NCBI GenBank assembly: GCA_016720595.1
Contig: JADKKI010000031.1
Location: 121,345-185,344, forward strand
DNA length: 64,000 nt
Direction: 5' to 3'
Source of the DNA: Myxococcales bacterium
GTDB taxonomy: Bacteria; Myxococcota_A; Polyangia; Haliangiales; Haliangiaceae
The translations under genes were made by a program, and so were the position numbers. Positions 47,421 through 58,011 of the stretch are shown piece by piece. Position 1 is the first letter of the stretch. Every line of letters starts with the position of its first letter. Under the pieces are notes generated by a model that was given only the letters and a program-made list of their open reading frames with translations, searched no databases and was not told where the DNA came from.

Positions 47421-47974
47421 CTGCGTCGAGCGTGCTCCCCACCGTGCACGCAAGCTGCGTCCGTGGAGGCACGTGACGACGTGACCGGGGCCGCCGACGT
47501 GGGGCGGGCCGGGGCGGGCGGGGGTGCGCTGCGCGCGGGCCGGGGGGCGGCGGCGGGCGGGCGGGGGGCGGCGGGGCCCGGGCGGGCGCCGCGCCGGCGC
47601 TTGGCTCCTCGTGCCGGTGCGCCGGGCGGCCTCCGGGCGGCGGCGGGCGGCGACGCACGCCCCGCCAGGCGGCGCGGCGCGTGGGCCCGGCGCCGGGCGG
47701 CGGCGGGGTCGGCGGGCTCGACTTTCGGTACGCGCCCTCATCAAGTCCGGCGGTGTCGTGCTGGGCCCGCTGCCTCGCCGTCGCGCGGCGCCGTTCATCA
47801 GATCTTGGGGACCACGCCGGCGACCGGACCTGTGGCCCGGAACGCCGTCAACAGGTCGCCCGGGTCTGGATCGCCCACTCCGGGCCGTCCGCGACCCGCG
47901 CAACCCGCTCGGGCCAGGCAAGACGCCGGCCTTCCGACGAGGTACTCGGGCGGGTTTTGACGGATGATGCGCAC
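47421..47974. other. GC-extreme stretch without a credible gene
   Basis: From about 47500 to 47720 the plus strand is almost only G and C in irregular GGGC/GGCG runs; frames across it encode low-complexity Arg/Gly/Pro. Between 47798 and about 47960 the minus strand shows coding-like third-position bias in two frames, one ending in DLLTAFRATGPVAGVVPKI. This may be the end of a damaged gene. The block resembles the poly-G tracts in being poorly determined. Confidence 0.5.
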
Positions 47975-48382
47975 ATGGCTCAGCGGGTCATCTACGAGGG
48001 GTCGCTCACGGTGAGCGGCACGGACTTCACTCAGACCGTCCAGCGCGGCAACGACTACGTCGAGGCCGAGCTCGAAGGGCTCGACGAGAGGATCGCGCCC
48101 AACGCGCACCTCACGTTCACGCTCGATTACCCGTTCAGCAAGCCCTACAAGGGCACCGTGGTCACCGATGCAGGCGCGAGCCTCCGGCAGATCATCGATG
48201 CGATCCGCAACGGCTTTCGCGTGATGTATCGCGGCGCGGCGCACGAGGAGGTCCCGAACCTCGCCAACGAGAAGGTCGACGGCGACTACGGCCGCGCGTA
48301 CCACGCGATCGAGGACCTCGTGATCGAGCGGATCGACTTCGACGAGGAGACCAGCGAGCTCGAGATCGAGATCGGCAGCTGA
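47975..48382 (+). CDS. Unknown small soluble protein
   Basis: The 135-residue acidic protein (RVIYEGSLTVSG at the start and SELEIEIGS at the end) has no signal peptide and mixed alpha/beta composition. I do not recognise a family. The frame is open far upstream, but ATG at 47975 begins the sequence with ordinary composition. A GATGAT lies 6 bases before it. It overlaps the next gene by one base (TGATG), so the two are co-translated. Confidence 0.65.
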   Translation: MAQRVIYEGSLTVSGTDFTQTVQRGNDYVEAELEGLDERIAPNAHLTFTLDYPFSKPYKGTVVTDAGASLRQIIDAIRNGFRVMYRGAAHEEVPNLANEKVDGDYGRAYHAIEDLVIERIDFDEETSELEIEIGS

Positions 48383-48882
48383 TGCGGCCCTCCCCTGCGC
48401 TGGCTCTGCTGGGTGCGCTCGGTGCGCTGGCTGCGGAGCTCCCCGCACGCGCCGAGCAGCCCGCCGGGGACACGCTCTCGGTCCAGGCCAAGGGTGCCGG
48501 CCTCGGCCTCGTACTGGGTGGCGGCATCGGCCTCCTCGCCGGCTTCGGCCTCGGCGGCCGGGACAAGCTCCCCGCTGCACTCGCAGGCGCTGCCGTCGGC
48601 ATCACCTTCGGGATCCCGATCGGCGTCCAGCGCACCGCCGATGGCCAGGGCGGCACGGGACGCGGCTGGGGCACCACGCTCGGCGCGATCATCGGCTCCG
48701 GTGCCGCGGGCGCGGCGATCTTTGGCGCGCAGCAGGGCAAGGGCAAGCTCACTCCCGAGACCGCGATCTCGACGTTCTTGATCGTGCTCGCCTGCGTGTC
48801 CGCCGGCCCGATCATCGGCTACCGCACGACCCAGTCTCACGAGACCACGGCGACGCCCGTGATGCTGTCGTTCACGTTCTGA
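48382..48882 (+). CDS. Glycine-rich membrane or secreted protein
   Basis: The 166-residue product has a signal peptide (LALLGALGALAAELPARA) and three or four Gly-rich hydrophobic segments (GAGLGLVLGGGIGLLAGFGLGG and similar). It ends in MLSFTF. The Gly-zipper-like segments suggest insertion into a membrane, and the final Phe fits an outer-membrane protein. No family is recognised. It is co-translated with the gene before it and overlaps the convergent DUF2330 gene by 11 bases. Confidence 0.65.
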   Translation: MRPSPALALLGALGALAAELPARAEQPAGDTLSVQAKGAGLGLVLGGGIGLLAGFGLGGRDKLPAALAGAAVGITFGIPIGVQRTADGQGGTGRGWGTTLGAIIGSGAAGAAIFGAQQGKGKLTPETAISTFLIVLACVSAGPIIGYRTTQSHETTATPVMLSFTF

Positions 48883-50080
48883 TCGTCAGCTGCGTGTGCG
48901 GACGGCGCCGCCGCTTCGGTCGCAGCGTCAAGGCGACCACGCCGGCGACGATCACCCAATCGCCGCGCACCGGCCGCCGCGCATTGCACTGCCCGCAGCC
49001 GCATCCGATCTCGGAGGCCTCGCCGCAGTCCTGCACCGGCACGTGCTTCTCGACGTACTCGTCGCGCGATGGGCGCACGATCGGATCGCCCGCGACCCGG
49101 ACCGCGATCGGATCGTCGTCGGGGTTGCCGTTCCCGTCGAGTACGACCTCGTTCCTGGTCAGAAACCCCTCCTCGCCGAAGCTCGTGCGCCACGCGAACG
49201 GCACCGATGCGCCGGGCAGCTCGTAGCGACCAGGAGCCGCGATGTAGACCGTGCTGGCGACCGTTGAAGATCCGAGCGCGACCGGCAGCTTCAGCTCCGC
49301 GCCCGGCCAGGTCAGCGCGATCGGCGTCAGCTGGCCCGAGGGCGTGCCGTCGACGGCGACCCGGATCGCCACCACCGTGTAGCCGCGCGTGATGTACGGC
49401 GCGACCGCATCGAGGTCCGACGGCAAGGTCAGGTAGGACAGACTCGTGAGCCAGCTCGCCAGCTCGGCGGTGTCCGCGGGCTGGGCGCGCACCACCTGGT
49501 ACGGACCGACGGTGTCGACGGTGAACCCACCGTCGGTGTCGCCGAGACCCGCGTCGCCGAGCCCAGGCGGCGTCCAGCTCGGATCCGGCTCGGCGGCCGA
49601 GAAGCCACACCCGCCGCCACCCCCGCTCGGGCCACACCGGGTGCCGAGCGCGGGATCGGGCACCTTGGTCTCGTGGATCCGGACCTCGGGCGCGGTCACG
49701 CTCGCGAGATCCTCGAACACGGTGCTCGGCTTGGTCTCGATGATCGGCCGCGCCGGCGTGACGAGGAGCAGCGCGAACCGCGCGCCGCTCGTGGTCACGC
49801 GCGAGAACCGCGGCTGCAGCATCAGCGTCACTGCGTCGCCCGCGATGGTCTCGCACCCCGCATCGGGCATCCCTCCATCGGCGGCGCCCGCATCGGCGGG
49901 GCCTGCATCGTCCGCCGCATCGGGGCTGGCATCGACCCCGGCGTCCTGCATGCCGGGATCACAGGCATCACCGATCACCACGTCGTGACGCTTGATCAGC
50001 AGCACGCCGCCATCGTCGAGCGTGGGCGCGGGTGAGCCAGTCTCGGCGATCACGCGAGCGAGGACGAGGGCGACCAGCAT
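48872..50080 (-). CDS. DUF2330-type protein with MYXO-CTERM-like anchor
   Basis: The 402-residue product has a short hydrophobic start and an Asp/Ala/Gly-rich linker. Its core matches DUF2330 by pattern: VGPYQVVRAQPADTAELASWL, an I-x2-Y-x2-R-G-Y-T-V-V-A segment and SGQLTPIALTWPGAELKLPVAL. The C-terminus has a CGCGQC motif, a hydrophobic segment (DWVIVAGVVALTL) and an Arg cluster, the three-part layout of MYXO-CTERM sorting signals, so it is probably processed and displayed at the cell surface. The function of DUF2330 is unknown. Confidence 0.8.
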   Translation of the reverse strand: MLVALVLARVIAETGSPAPTLDDGGVLLIKRHDVVIGDACDPGMQDAGVDASPDAADDAGPADAGAADGGMPDAGCETIAGDAVTLMLQPRFSRVTTSGARFALLLVTPARPIIETKPSTVFEDLASVTAPEVRIHETKVPDPALGTRCGPSGGGGGCGFSAAEPDPSWTPPGLGDAGLGDTDGGFTVDTVGPYQVVRAQPADTAELASWLTSLSYLTLPSDLDAVAPYITRGYTVVAIRVAVDGTPSGQLTPIALTWPGAELKLPVALGSSTVASTVYIAAPGRYELPGASVPFAWRTSFGEEGFLTRNEVVLDGNGNPDDDPIAVRVAGDPIVRPSRDEYVEKHVPVQDCGEASEIGCGCGQCNARRPVRGDWVIVAGVVALTLRPKRRRRPHTQLTIRT

Positions 50081-50222
50081 GCCCGGTGCCTACTCCATGA
50101 CGCGTGCCGCGCGAGGCCGCCTGGTTCTGCGGAGTTGGCGCCTGGGCGCGACGGAAATCACGCCGCGTCCGGACATTGCTGTCACGGACCCAGCCAGCAT
50201 CGTCGCCGCGACCCTGGAACGC

Positions 50223-51092
50223 TCAGCGCTTGCGCGACTGACTATCCGAGTCTGGCGAGATCGCGGTCTCCTCGGAGGCGGACCAGTCGACGAGCTGCTC
50301 GTCCTCGACCGCGAGGCTCGAGCGCCAGTCGTCCTTGATGTCGGTCTCGACCTCGACCTCCATCTCGGTCTCGCCTCGCTTCGCGCGTGGACGCTCGGTC
50401 TGTGGATCGGGCGCAGGCGTGGGCACGGAGGCCTGCGGGCGGCGCTGGTTGGCAGCGGCGAGCCGACCGATGTTGGTGTTGGTCTGGCGGAACCGCTGGT
50501 TGGTCGGCGTACGCGCGCGCACGGGAGGCGTCGACTCGGCCTCGAGCTCGGCCACCACGTCGTCGAGCCCGACGGCGATCGCGGCAGACTGACCGGGCGA
50601 CGGGATGCTCGGCCCCGGGTTGACCAGCGGGGGTGCAGGTGCCGGCCGTGCCTCGGGCGGTGGCGGGCTGCCGATCGAGAGCGGCTTGGCGGCCGCGCGC
50701 GCTGGTGGCGGCGGTGCATCGCCGATCTGCGTGGTCTCGTGGCCGAGGATCGGGCCGGCGGCGCTCGACGCGGCGAGAGGCGTGGGCCCCGTGCTCACGA
50801 CCGGCCGCGCCGGGATCACGCCACCGAGCGAGCGCGCACCGATCTCGCCGATGCAGGCCCAGATCACGCTGGCCGGGATGTGCTCGCACAGGTTCGAGAC
50901 GCCGACGGTCTCGACCACCAGCTGCGCATCGACCTTCGGCGCGCCGACGCAGGCGGTGAGCAGCCGTGCCCACAGCGGACGCGGCAGGTGCTGCGCGAGG
51001 ACGTCGGGCGTGACGTGACGGAGCACGTCGTCGGCGGTGCCGATGCCGAGGTCCAGCGCCGAGGTCAGCGCTGCGACGAAGAACCCCTTCAT
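50223..51092 (-). CDS. HLP-repeat protein with long disordered tail
   Basis: I recognise no named family. The first 75 or so of 289 residues contain two copies of a helical unit of about 33 residues (DVLRHVTPDVLAQHLPRPLWARLL is one) that also makes up the neighbouring upstream gene. The remainder is rich in Pro, Ala and charged residues, predicted disordered, ending in an acidic and then basic tail. A GTG at 51098 would give a GTGA overlap with the upstream gene; ATG at 51092 lies 2 bases after its stop. The two are certainly one operon. No signal peptide is seen. Confidence 0.7.
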   Translation of the reverse strand: MKGFFVAALTSALDLGIGTADDVLRHVTPDVLAQHLPRPLWARLLTACVGAPKVDAQLVVETVGVSNLCEHIPASVIWACIGEIGARSLGGVIPARPVVSTGPTPLAASSAAGPILGHETTQIGDAPPPPARAAAKPLSIGSPPPPEARPAPAPPLVNPGPSIPSPGQSAAIAVGLDDVVAELEAESTPPVRARTPTNQRFRQTNTNIGRLAAANQRRPQASVPTPAPDPQTERPRAKRGETEMEVEVETDIKDDWRSSLAVEDEQLVDWSASEETAISPDSDSQSRKR

Positions 51093-51094
51093 GT

Positions 51095-51391
51095 TCACGA
51101 CGTCGTCACCCCGGCGCGCGCGGCGGCAGCCGCGATGCACGCCCACAGGACATCGTGCGGGAGGTGCTTGGCGAGGAGCTCCGGCGTGACGGTCTCGAGC
51201 ACGCGCTCGGGCGTCATCGAGCCGGCGGCCAGCGAAGCGGCGAGCACCTTGCTGAGCAGCTCGGGCGGCAGGTGGCTCGCGAGCACGTCGGGCGTGGCGT
51301 GGGCCAGGACGTCACTCGGGGCAAAGATCGAGTGCTCGAGGCCCGACTCCATCATCCGTGCGAACCACGCCTGACGCTGATCTTGACTCAT
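51095..51391 (-). CDS. Small HLP-repeat protein
   Basis: The 98-residue protein consists of two copies of the same unit found in the next gene: VLAHATPDVLASHLP followed by about 15 helical residues, then VLETVTPELLAKHLP likewise. The shared pattern is VL-x3-TP-x-L-L-A-x-HLP. ATG at 51397 is also possible, but ATG at 51391 stands 8 bases after a -10-like TACCGT (plus-strand 51400-51405). The unit looks like a helical hairpin for protein-protein contact. The function is unknown. Confidence 0.7.
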   Translation of the reverse strand: MSQDQRQAWFARMMESGLEHSIFAPSDVLAHATPDVLASHLPPELLSKVLAASLAAGSMTPERVLETVTPELLAKHLPHDVLWACIAAAAARAGVTTS

Positions 51392-51514
51392 CCACATCGA
51401 CGGTACACGAGCCCCCAGCGCGCAACCACCAATGCGGGCAACTCGCTGAGATTCCTGGAAACGGCGTCAAGAAGCTTGCGTCGGCGACACCTGGGCTGCA
51501 CGGTCAAAGCAGGG

Positions 51515-51970
51515 ATGCCGGAGTCACGCGGAAAGCTGTCATCGGGCACCCTGCTCTACCGCTACGTCGGCGCGGCGATCGAAGTGCTGCTGGTGCACCC
51601 GGCGGGCAACTACAACCGCCGTGCACCGTGGGGCATCCCGAAAGGTGCGCCGGATCCAGACGAGGAGCTCGAGGCCACCGCGCGTCGCGAGACCCTGGAG
51701 GAGACCGGCCTCGACATCACGCAGCCGCTGACCGATCTCGGCTTCGTCGACTACACCCGCTCGAAGAAGCGCGTGCACGCGTACGCAGGTTTGGCGCCCG
51801 AAGGCGCCTCACCGCGCTGTGCCTCGTGGGAGGTCGACAAGGCGGAGTTCATCGAGATCACGCGTGCGCGCCGGATCATCCACCCCGATCAGGCAGCGCT
51901 GCTCGATCGGCTGGTCCGCCACATCGGTGCGGAGACCACGACGGGCGCTGCCGAAAAGACCTCGGCGTAA
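51515..51970 (+). CDS. Nudix hydrolase
   Basis: The 151-residue protein carries a complete Nudix box, G-x5-E-x7-RETLEETGL (within GAPDPDEELEATAR and the residues after it), which binds Mg2+ and cleaves nucleoside diphosphates linked to another group. The N-terminal GTLLYRYVGAAIEVLLVHPAG and the NRRAPWGIPKG just before the box resemble the subgroup that removes a nucleotide from a wide range of substrates; the natural one cannot be told. An AGGG site lies directly before the ATG. Confidence 0.9.
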   Translation: MPESRGKLSSGTLLYRYVGAAIEVLLVHPAGNYNRRAPWGIPKGAPDPDEELEATARRETLEETGLDITQPLTDLGFVDYTRSKKRVHAYAGLAPEGASPRCASWEVDKAEFIEITRARRIIHPDQAALLDRLVRHIGAETTTGAAEKTSA

Positions 51971-52080
51971 GTGCGCTGACGCACGGAGGATCGACATTCT
52001 CCGTCGGTGACGCGGGGTGTCGCAGGGGCTGTCGCCTGGTCGACGGTTGTCACCGATCCTGACACCCAGATCGTTTCTGC

Positions 52081-52108
52081 TTGCCAAATCTGCGCACCGA
52101 TCTAGATT
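52081..52108 (+). promoter_or_regulatory. Promoter of the sigma factor gene
   Basis: TTGCCA (52081-52086), a 16-base spacer and TAGATT (52103-52108) form a good sigma-70-type promoter. The start point would be about 52115, leaving a leader of about 227 bases. Confidence 0.65.
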
Positions 52109-52341
52109 ACGCAGCCGCTGTTTTCCGATTCCGGAAGATGGCCGATCCGCCAAGCAGCTGAATCTGCTTGGAGTGATCGTCCTACCCCAATGGCCGGGAT
52201 GTTCCGGCCGGGTTCGGTGCGCAACGTGCACCGGTAACGAGCAGGGTTCTCGCTCGTACCCACTGTGCAGGGAACAAGAACCGTCGATGCAACGGTTCGA
52301 GCTCAAACGACGTCTCATCACGAGGACCAGGAGTATTCGCC
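52109..52341 (+). other. Structured 5' leader of the sigma factor gene
   Basis: Four hairpins follow one another: 52150-52171 (8-bp stem CCAAGCAG), 52192-52209 (6-bp GGCCGG), 52215-52233 (6-bp CGGTGC) and 52245-52282 (6-bp GGTTCT with a long loop). A clear AGGAG ribosome site (52329-52333) comes after them. I recognise no known riboswitch. The whole interval from 51971 has no gene. Confidence 0.5.
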
Positions 52342-53754
52342 ATGGCCACCACGCATTCACTACGTCGCCCGCAGCGCCCCGCGCGTGGGACGACCACGGC
52401 CACCGGCAACGTTCGCCCACACCGCCCCAAGCCTGCGCGCCAGAAGCGCTCGGATGCGGCGAGCAGTGAGGCGCCGTCGCTCGCTCCCGAGATCCTCCCG
52501 GTGATCGTCGAGGCTGCCGTCGTGAAGGCTGTCCGCCCGATCCGCGCCGGCGATTCGGATGATCACCTCGCCGCGTACTTCCGTCAGCTCGCGGTGCACG
52601 AGCTGCTCACGCCCGAGGACGAGCGCGAGCTCAGCCAGGGCATCGAGGACACCGAGATCCTCACGTGGGAGCGCGTGCTCTGCCGTGCCGATGTCGTGCG
52701 CCCGCTGCTCGCCATGATCGAGCCGAACCTCGAGCAGGCGATCAGCTTCCCGAAGCTCCAGAAGGTGCTCGACGAGATGCTGAAGTCCAAGCGCGCGCGC
52801 AAGGACGAGAAGCTCACCAAGAAGCTGCGTGCGTGTGCACGCGAGGCGGCGCTGGAGCTGCGCAAGCTCGATCTCGATCGCGTTCACATCGATGCGGTGG
52901 TGCGCGAGCTCTATCGTGCGCGTGAGGCCGCCTCCGCGGGCACCGAGACCTGGTGGACCGACGGCGACGCACGTGATGCCGGGGCGTACTTCGATGAAGT
53001 GCGCCAGGCCCACCGCGACGCCGGCAACCTGCGCGACGAGTTCGTGCGCGCGAACCTGCGCCTCGTCGTCACCATGGCGCGCCGGTACGACCGCGGCGGG
53101 ATGCCGCTCGCGGATCTGATCCAGGAGGGCAACCTCGGCCTGATGCATGCGGTGTCGCGGTTCGACTATCGCCGTGGCCTTCGGTTCTCGACGTACGCCT
53201 GCTGGTGGATCCGGCATGCGATCGGTCGCGCGCTGGCGGACAAGGCGCGTGCGGTCCGCATCCCGGTGCACATGCTCGAGGCGCAGCAGCAGCTCGAGAA
53301 GGTGCGTCAGGGGCTGGTCGGCGAGCTTGGCCGTCCACCCACGCCGCAGGAGCTGGCCAAGGCCGCGAAGGTTCCGCTCGCAAAGCTGAACCAGATGCAC
53401 CGGTACATCATGGGGCAGCCGATGTCCCTCGATCGGCCCGTCCACGATGACGACGACCGTAGCTTCGGCGAGACCATGGCGGATCCGGACTCCGAGGATC
53501 ACTCGCCCGAGGACGACATGACCACGGCCACGCTGACCTCGCAGGTCACGCGGCTCCTGCACCACCTCTCCCCGATCGAGGCCGACGTCCTGACCAAGCG
53601 GTTCGGGCTCGGTGACGACGAGGAGCGGACGTTCCGCGAGATCGGTGACCAGTACCACCTGTCCCGCGAGCGGATCCGGCAGATCCAGAACTCGGCGCTC
53701 GACAAGCTCAAGCGTGCCCTCGAGCGCGAGCACCGCGGCCACGTCGAGATGTAG
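52342..53754 (+). CDS. RNA polymerase sigma factor, sigma-70 family (group 1/2-like)
   Basis: The 470-residue protein has a basic, disordered N-terminus. Region 1.2 follows ([26 protein letters not shown]), then a helical insertion, then regions 2.1-2.4 ([61 protein letters not shown]). Region 3 and region 4 ([30 protein letters not shown]) complete it. It lacks the long region 1.1 of a primary RpoD, so an alternative general sigma factor is likely. Unlike many genes here it has a strong AGGAG site 8 bases before the ATG, and a long structured leader, suggesting control at translation. Confidence 0.9.
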   Translation: MATTHSLRRPQRPARGTTTATGNVRPHRPKPARQKRSDAASSEAPSLAPEILPVIVEAAVVKAVRPIRAGDSDDHLAAYFRQLAVHELLTPEDERELSQGIEDTEILTWERVLCRADVVRPLLAMIEPNLEQAISFPKLQKVLDEMLKSKRARKDEKLTKKLRACAREAALELRKLDLDRVHIDAVVRELYRAREAASAGTETWWTDGDARDAGAYFDEVRQAHRDAGNLRDEFVRANLRLVVTMARRYDRGGMPLADLIQEGNLGLMHAVSRFDYRRGLRFSTYACWWIRHAIGRALADKARAVRIPVHMLEAQQQLEKVRQGLVGELGRPPTPQELAKAAKVPLAKLNQMHRYIMGQPMSLDRPVHDDDDRSFGETMADPDSEDHSPEDDMTTATLTSQVTRLLHHLSPIEADVLTKRFGLGDDEERTFREIGDQYHLSRERIRQIQNSALDKLKRALEREHRGHVEM

Positions 53755-53766
53755 TAGCGTCCGGGC

Positions 53767-55758
53767 ATGACCCGGCTGCTCACGCTCGCTCTGTGTCTGG
53801 TGTCGTCGGTGGCGTTTGCGGATCAGGCGAAGCGGTTCGATCCGTTCGCCAGCGCGAATCCGCCGCCCGGACGGGTCGAGCACCATCCGTCCGGGTACGC
53901 CGGCCTCGGCGCCGAGAGCGTGTCGCCCGAGGTGATCGCGCAGTTCGCGCCGCAGCCTCTCGAGGATCGCGTGTCGCGGAAGATCCAGGCAATGCTCGAC
54001 GTGCGGGGGGCCGGTGGCGGCATCCTGACCTCGAAGGGCGACCGCATGGTCTACAACTCGCGCGTCACCGGGACGAGCCAGGTGTGGCGCCAGGACGGGC
54101 CGATGAAGTTCGCGGTCCAGCTCACCGGTGGTGAGGATCGAACGTCCGCGGTCGCGATCACGCCCGACGACAAGTGGCTGATCGTCAGCCGGGACGTCGG
54201 AGGCCAGGAGAACCCCGGCCTCTACCTGATGTCGATCGAGGGTGGGCCGCTCAAGCTGATCCAGCACCTGCCCAAGGTCCAGACCTCGCTCCAGTTCGTC
54301 AGCGAGGATGGCAAGACGCTCTACTTCAAGGCGAACGACAAGGACCCGGCGTCGTACGCGATCTACCGCTACGACCTCGCCACCGGCGCCAAGGAGCTGG
54401 TGTTCGATGCACCCGGCCTGTGGACCCTCGCCGATCACCAGGGCGACAGCTGGCTCCTCGTCAAGGAGCTCGGCAACACGCAGAGCGAGGTCTATCAGTA
54501 TCAGGTCGCGAGCAAGCAGCTCACGCCGCTGCTCGGGCAGAACGAGGTCGAGGAGTACGAGGTGTCGTTCGGTGCCAAGCCGAACCAGGTGCTCGTGCGC
54601 ACCAACAAGCTCGGGGACTTCCAGCGTCTGTACACGCTCGAGGGCGGCAAGCTCACGGCGATCACGCCCGAGATCAAGCACGACGTCGAGAGCTACACGA
54701 TCGATCAGGCGCGCACGCGGATCTACTACCAGGTCAACGAGGATGGCTTCGCTCGCCTCTCGGTGCTCGACGCGAAGACGTTCAAGCCGATCGCCCTCCC
54801 CAAGCTCCCGGCCGCGGACAACGTCTACGTCGCCGGGCTGTCACGCAACGGGCGGTACGTGCAGCTCTCGTACGATGCCGCGAACGTGGTGCCGCAGAAC
54901 CTCTCGTTCGACTGGCAGACCCGGAAGCTGACCACGTGGCGGATCGCCAGCACGCCGGAGATCGAGACCACCTCGTTCACCAAGGCCACGCTGGAGTTCT
55001 ACCCGGCGCGCGATGGCACCAAGATCCCGATGTTCGTGCGCCGGCCGGCGAGCTGCCCGGGGCCGTGCCCTGTGGTCGTCGATTTTCACGGCGGACCGGA
55101 GGGGCAGTCCACCGCGGGGTTCTCGGGCACCGCGCAGCTGTTCGTCGACGCGGGCTTCGTGTTCGTACAGCCGAATGTCCGCGGCTCCACGGGGTATGGC
55201 AAGGCGTGGCTGCACTCCGACGACGGGCCGAAGCGCCTCGCGGTGGTCACCGACATCGAGGATGCCGCGAAGTTCATCCGCGCCAGCTGGGGCAAGGACG
55301 GCCGCGCGCCGAAGATCGGGATCATGGGTGGCAGCTACGGCGGGTACTCCACGCTGATGGGCATGACGTACTTCGCGGGGGCATACGACGCCGGCGTGGA
55401 GAACGTCGGGATCTCCAACCTCGCGACGTTCCTCGTCAACACCGCGCCGTACCGGCGGATCCTGCGGATCAGCGAGTACGGGGATCCGGTCAAGGACAAG
55501 GACGCGCTGACCCAGCTGTCACCGATCACGCACGTCGCGAAGATCCAGGCGCCGCTGATGTTGATCCAGGGGGTCAACGATCCACGGGTGCCCGTAGGCG
55601 AGGCCCTGCAGATCTATCGCGAGCTGGAGCGCCGCAAGATCCCCGGCGGCTTGATGCTGTTCGCCGACGAGGGTCACGGCGCCGCGAAGCGCGGCAACAT
55701 CGTGATGACGATCGGCCACACGATCGCGTTCTTCGAGAAGCACCTCAAGACGAACTGA
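53767..55758 (+). CDS. Secreted prolyl-oligopeptidase family (S9) peptidase
   Basis: The 663-residue product has a signal peptide ([18 protein letters not shown]) and an N-terminal beta-propeller (about residues 80-400). The C-terminal alpha/beta-hydrolase domain carries the catalytic Ser in GGSYGGYS, the Asp in GVNDPRVP and the His in [11 protein letters not shown]. These peptidases, close to dipeptidyl- and acylaminoacyl-peptidases, cut short peptides in the periplasm. A -10-like TAGCGT lies 6 bases before the ATG. The gene is convergent with the M20 peptidase. Confidence 0.93.
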   Translation: MTRLLTLALCLVSSVAFADQAKRFDPFASANPPPGRVEHHPSGYAGLGAESVSPEVIAQFAPQPLEDRVSRKIQAMLDVRGAGGGILTSKGDRMVYNSRVTGTSQVWRQDGPMKFAVQLTGGEDRTSAVAITPDDKWLIVSRDVGGQENPGLYLMSIEGGPLKLIQHLPKVQTSLQFVSEDGKTLYFKANDKDPASYAIYRYDLATGAKELVFDAPGLWTLADHQGDSWLLVKELGNTQSEVYQYQVASKQLTPLLGQNEVEEYEVSFGAKPNQVLVRTNKLGDFQRLYTLEGGKLTAITPEIKHDVESYTIDQARTRIYYQVNEDGFARLSVLDAKTFKPIALPKLPAADNVYVAGLSRNGRYVQLSYDAANVVPQNLSFDWQTRKLTTWRIASTPEIETTSFTKATLEFYPARDGTKIPMFVRRPASCPGPCPVVVDFHGGPEGQSTAGFSGTAQLFVDAGFVFVQPNVRGSTGYGKAWLHSDDGPKRLAVVTDIEDAAKFIRASWGKDGRAPKIGIMGGSYGGYSTLMGMTYFAGAYDAGVENVGISNLATFLVNTAPYRRILRISEYGDPVKDKDALTQLSPITHVAKIQAPLMLIQGVNDPRVPVGEALQIYRELERRKIPGGLMLFADEGHGAAKRGNIVMTIGHTIAFFEKHLKTN

Positions 55759-55764
55759 CGAACG

Positions 55765-56937
55765 TCAGCGCGCCTCGAGACGGCCCCACAGGAAGCGCAG
55801 CAACGCGGACGCCTTGGGGACGAACGAGGCAAGCTCCACGTACTCGGTGGTGGTGTGGAAGCCCGCGCCGCGCGGACCGAGGCCATCGATCGCCGGAACG
55901 CCGAGGGGTGCGACCGTGTTCGCGTCCGAGCCCCCGCCGAGGAGGGGCGCCTCGCCATCACCGAGCCCCGAAGCGCGGGCACATGCGGCGTACTCGTCGC
56001 GCAGGGCGGCGGAGGCCGCGGAGCGCTCGAGTGGCAACCGGTTGGCGCCACCGGTGACCTCCATGCGCACGCCCGGGATCGCGGCCGCTTCCGCCGCGGC
56101 GCGGAGTGCGGCGACCAGGAGCTCCGCATCGGCGACGGTCTCGTAGCGCAGATCGAGCGCGCACTCTGCGCGCTCGGGCACCGTGTTCTTCGACGTGCCG
56201 CCGGTCAGCTGGCCGACGTTGACCGTGACGCCGCGCTCGTAGTCGGTCAGGCGTTGCGCCGCATCGACGAACCGGGACAGCGCCCAGATCGCGTTCGCGC
56301 CGTCCTTGTGGTTGTTGCCGGCGTGGGCGGCCTTGCCGTGCGCCACCACGGTCATCGCCCCCACGCCCTTGCGGCGCGTGATGATCATGTCGTTCGCGCG
56401 CCCGGACTCGAACACGAGGGCGCACGCCGCACCGGCCGCGAGGGAGCGCAGGTGCGCGGCCGAGGTCGGCGACCCCACCTCCTCGTCGGAGACCGAGATC
56501 ACGATCACGGGGAGCTCCGCGAGGGTGCCCGCCGCTTCGAGCGCGGCGAGGGTCGTGCGGATCACCGCGAGGCCGCCCTTCATGTCGAGAGCACCGGGGC
56601 CGATCGCCCTGCCACCCTCCTCGCGCCAGCCCTCGAAGTGGCCGGGCGGGAACACGGTGTCGTGGTGACCGATCAGGAGGATCGGCGGCCGGGTCTGTGC
56701 CGCAGCGGTCTTCCACACGAGGTGCGTGCCGAAGCCCTCGCCGCCCGGGATCGCCGTCAGCGTCAGCGATGGAAGTGCGAAGGCTTCCCGGAGCAGTTCG
56801 CCCACCGCATCCACCCCGGCGACGTTCGACGTGTAGCTATTGATCTCGACCCAGCGGCGGGCGAGCGCCAGCATCTCGGGTCCGCGCGTGGCCAGGTCGG
56901 AGAGTGCGCTGTCGAGTTTTCCCATCGGCGTGGGCAT
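55765..56937 (-). CDS. M20-family metallopeptidase (carboxypeptidase/deacetylase type)
   Basis: The 390-residue zinc enzyme shows LLIGHHDTVFP, GPGALDMKGGLAV (bridging Asp), VSVSDEEVGS (catalytic Glu pair), the dimerisation domain and a C-terminal HTTTEYVE with the last metal His. It is closest in pattern to glutamate carboxypeptidase and acetylornithine-deacetylase relatives. Being divergent from argC-argB by only 18 bases, it may remove acyl groups in arginine synthesis, but that is context only. The start could be ATG 56937 or ATG 56925. No signal peptide is seen. Confidence 0.88.
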   Translation of the reverse strand: MPTPMGKLDSALSDLATRGPEMLALARRWVEINSYTSNVAGVDAVGELLREAFALPSLTLTAIPGGEGFGTHLVWKTAAAQTRPPILLIGHHDTVFPPGHFEGWREEGGRAIGPGALDMKGGLAVIRTTLAALEAAGTLAELPVIVISVSDEEVGSPTSAAHLRSLAAGAACALVFESGRANDMIITRRKGVGAMTVVAHGKAAHAGNNHKDGANAIWALSRFVDAAQRLTDYERGVTVNVGQLTGGTSKNTVPERAECALDLRYETVADAELLVAALRAAAEAAAIPGVRMEVTGGANRLPLERSAASAALRDEYAACARASGLGDGEAPLLGGGSDANTVAPLGVPAIDGLGPRGAGFHTTTEYVELASFVPKASALLRFLWGRLEAR

Positions 56938-56941
56938 GGCA

Positions 56942-56947
56942 TACCCT
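56942..56947 (+). promoter_or_regulatory. Candidate -10 element of argC
   Basis: TACCCT lies 8 bases before the argC ATG and partly overlaps TATGCC on the other strand, which faces the M20 peptidase gene. Confidence 0.35.
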
Positions 56948-56955
56948 GTCCCACG

Positions 56956-58007
<1,052 letters not shown>

Positions 58008-58011
<4 letters not shown>

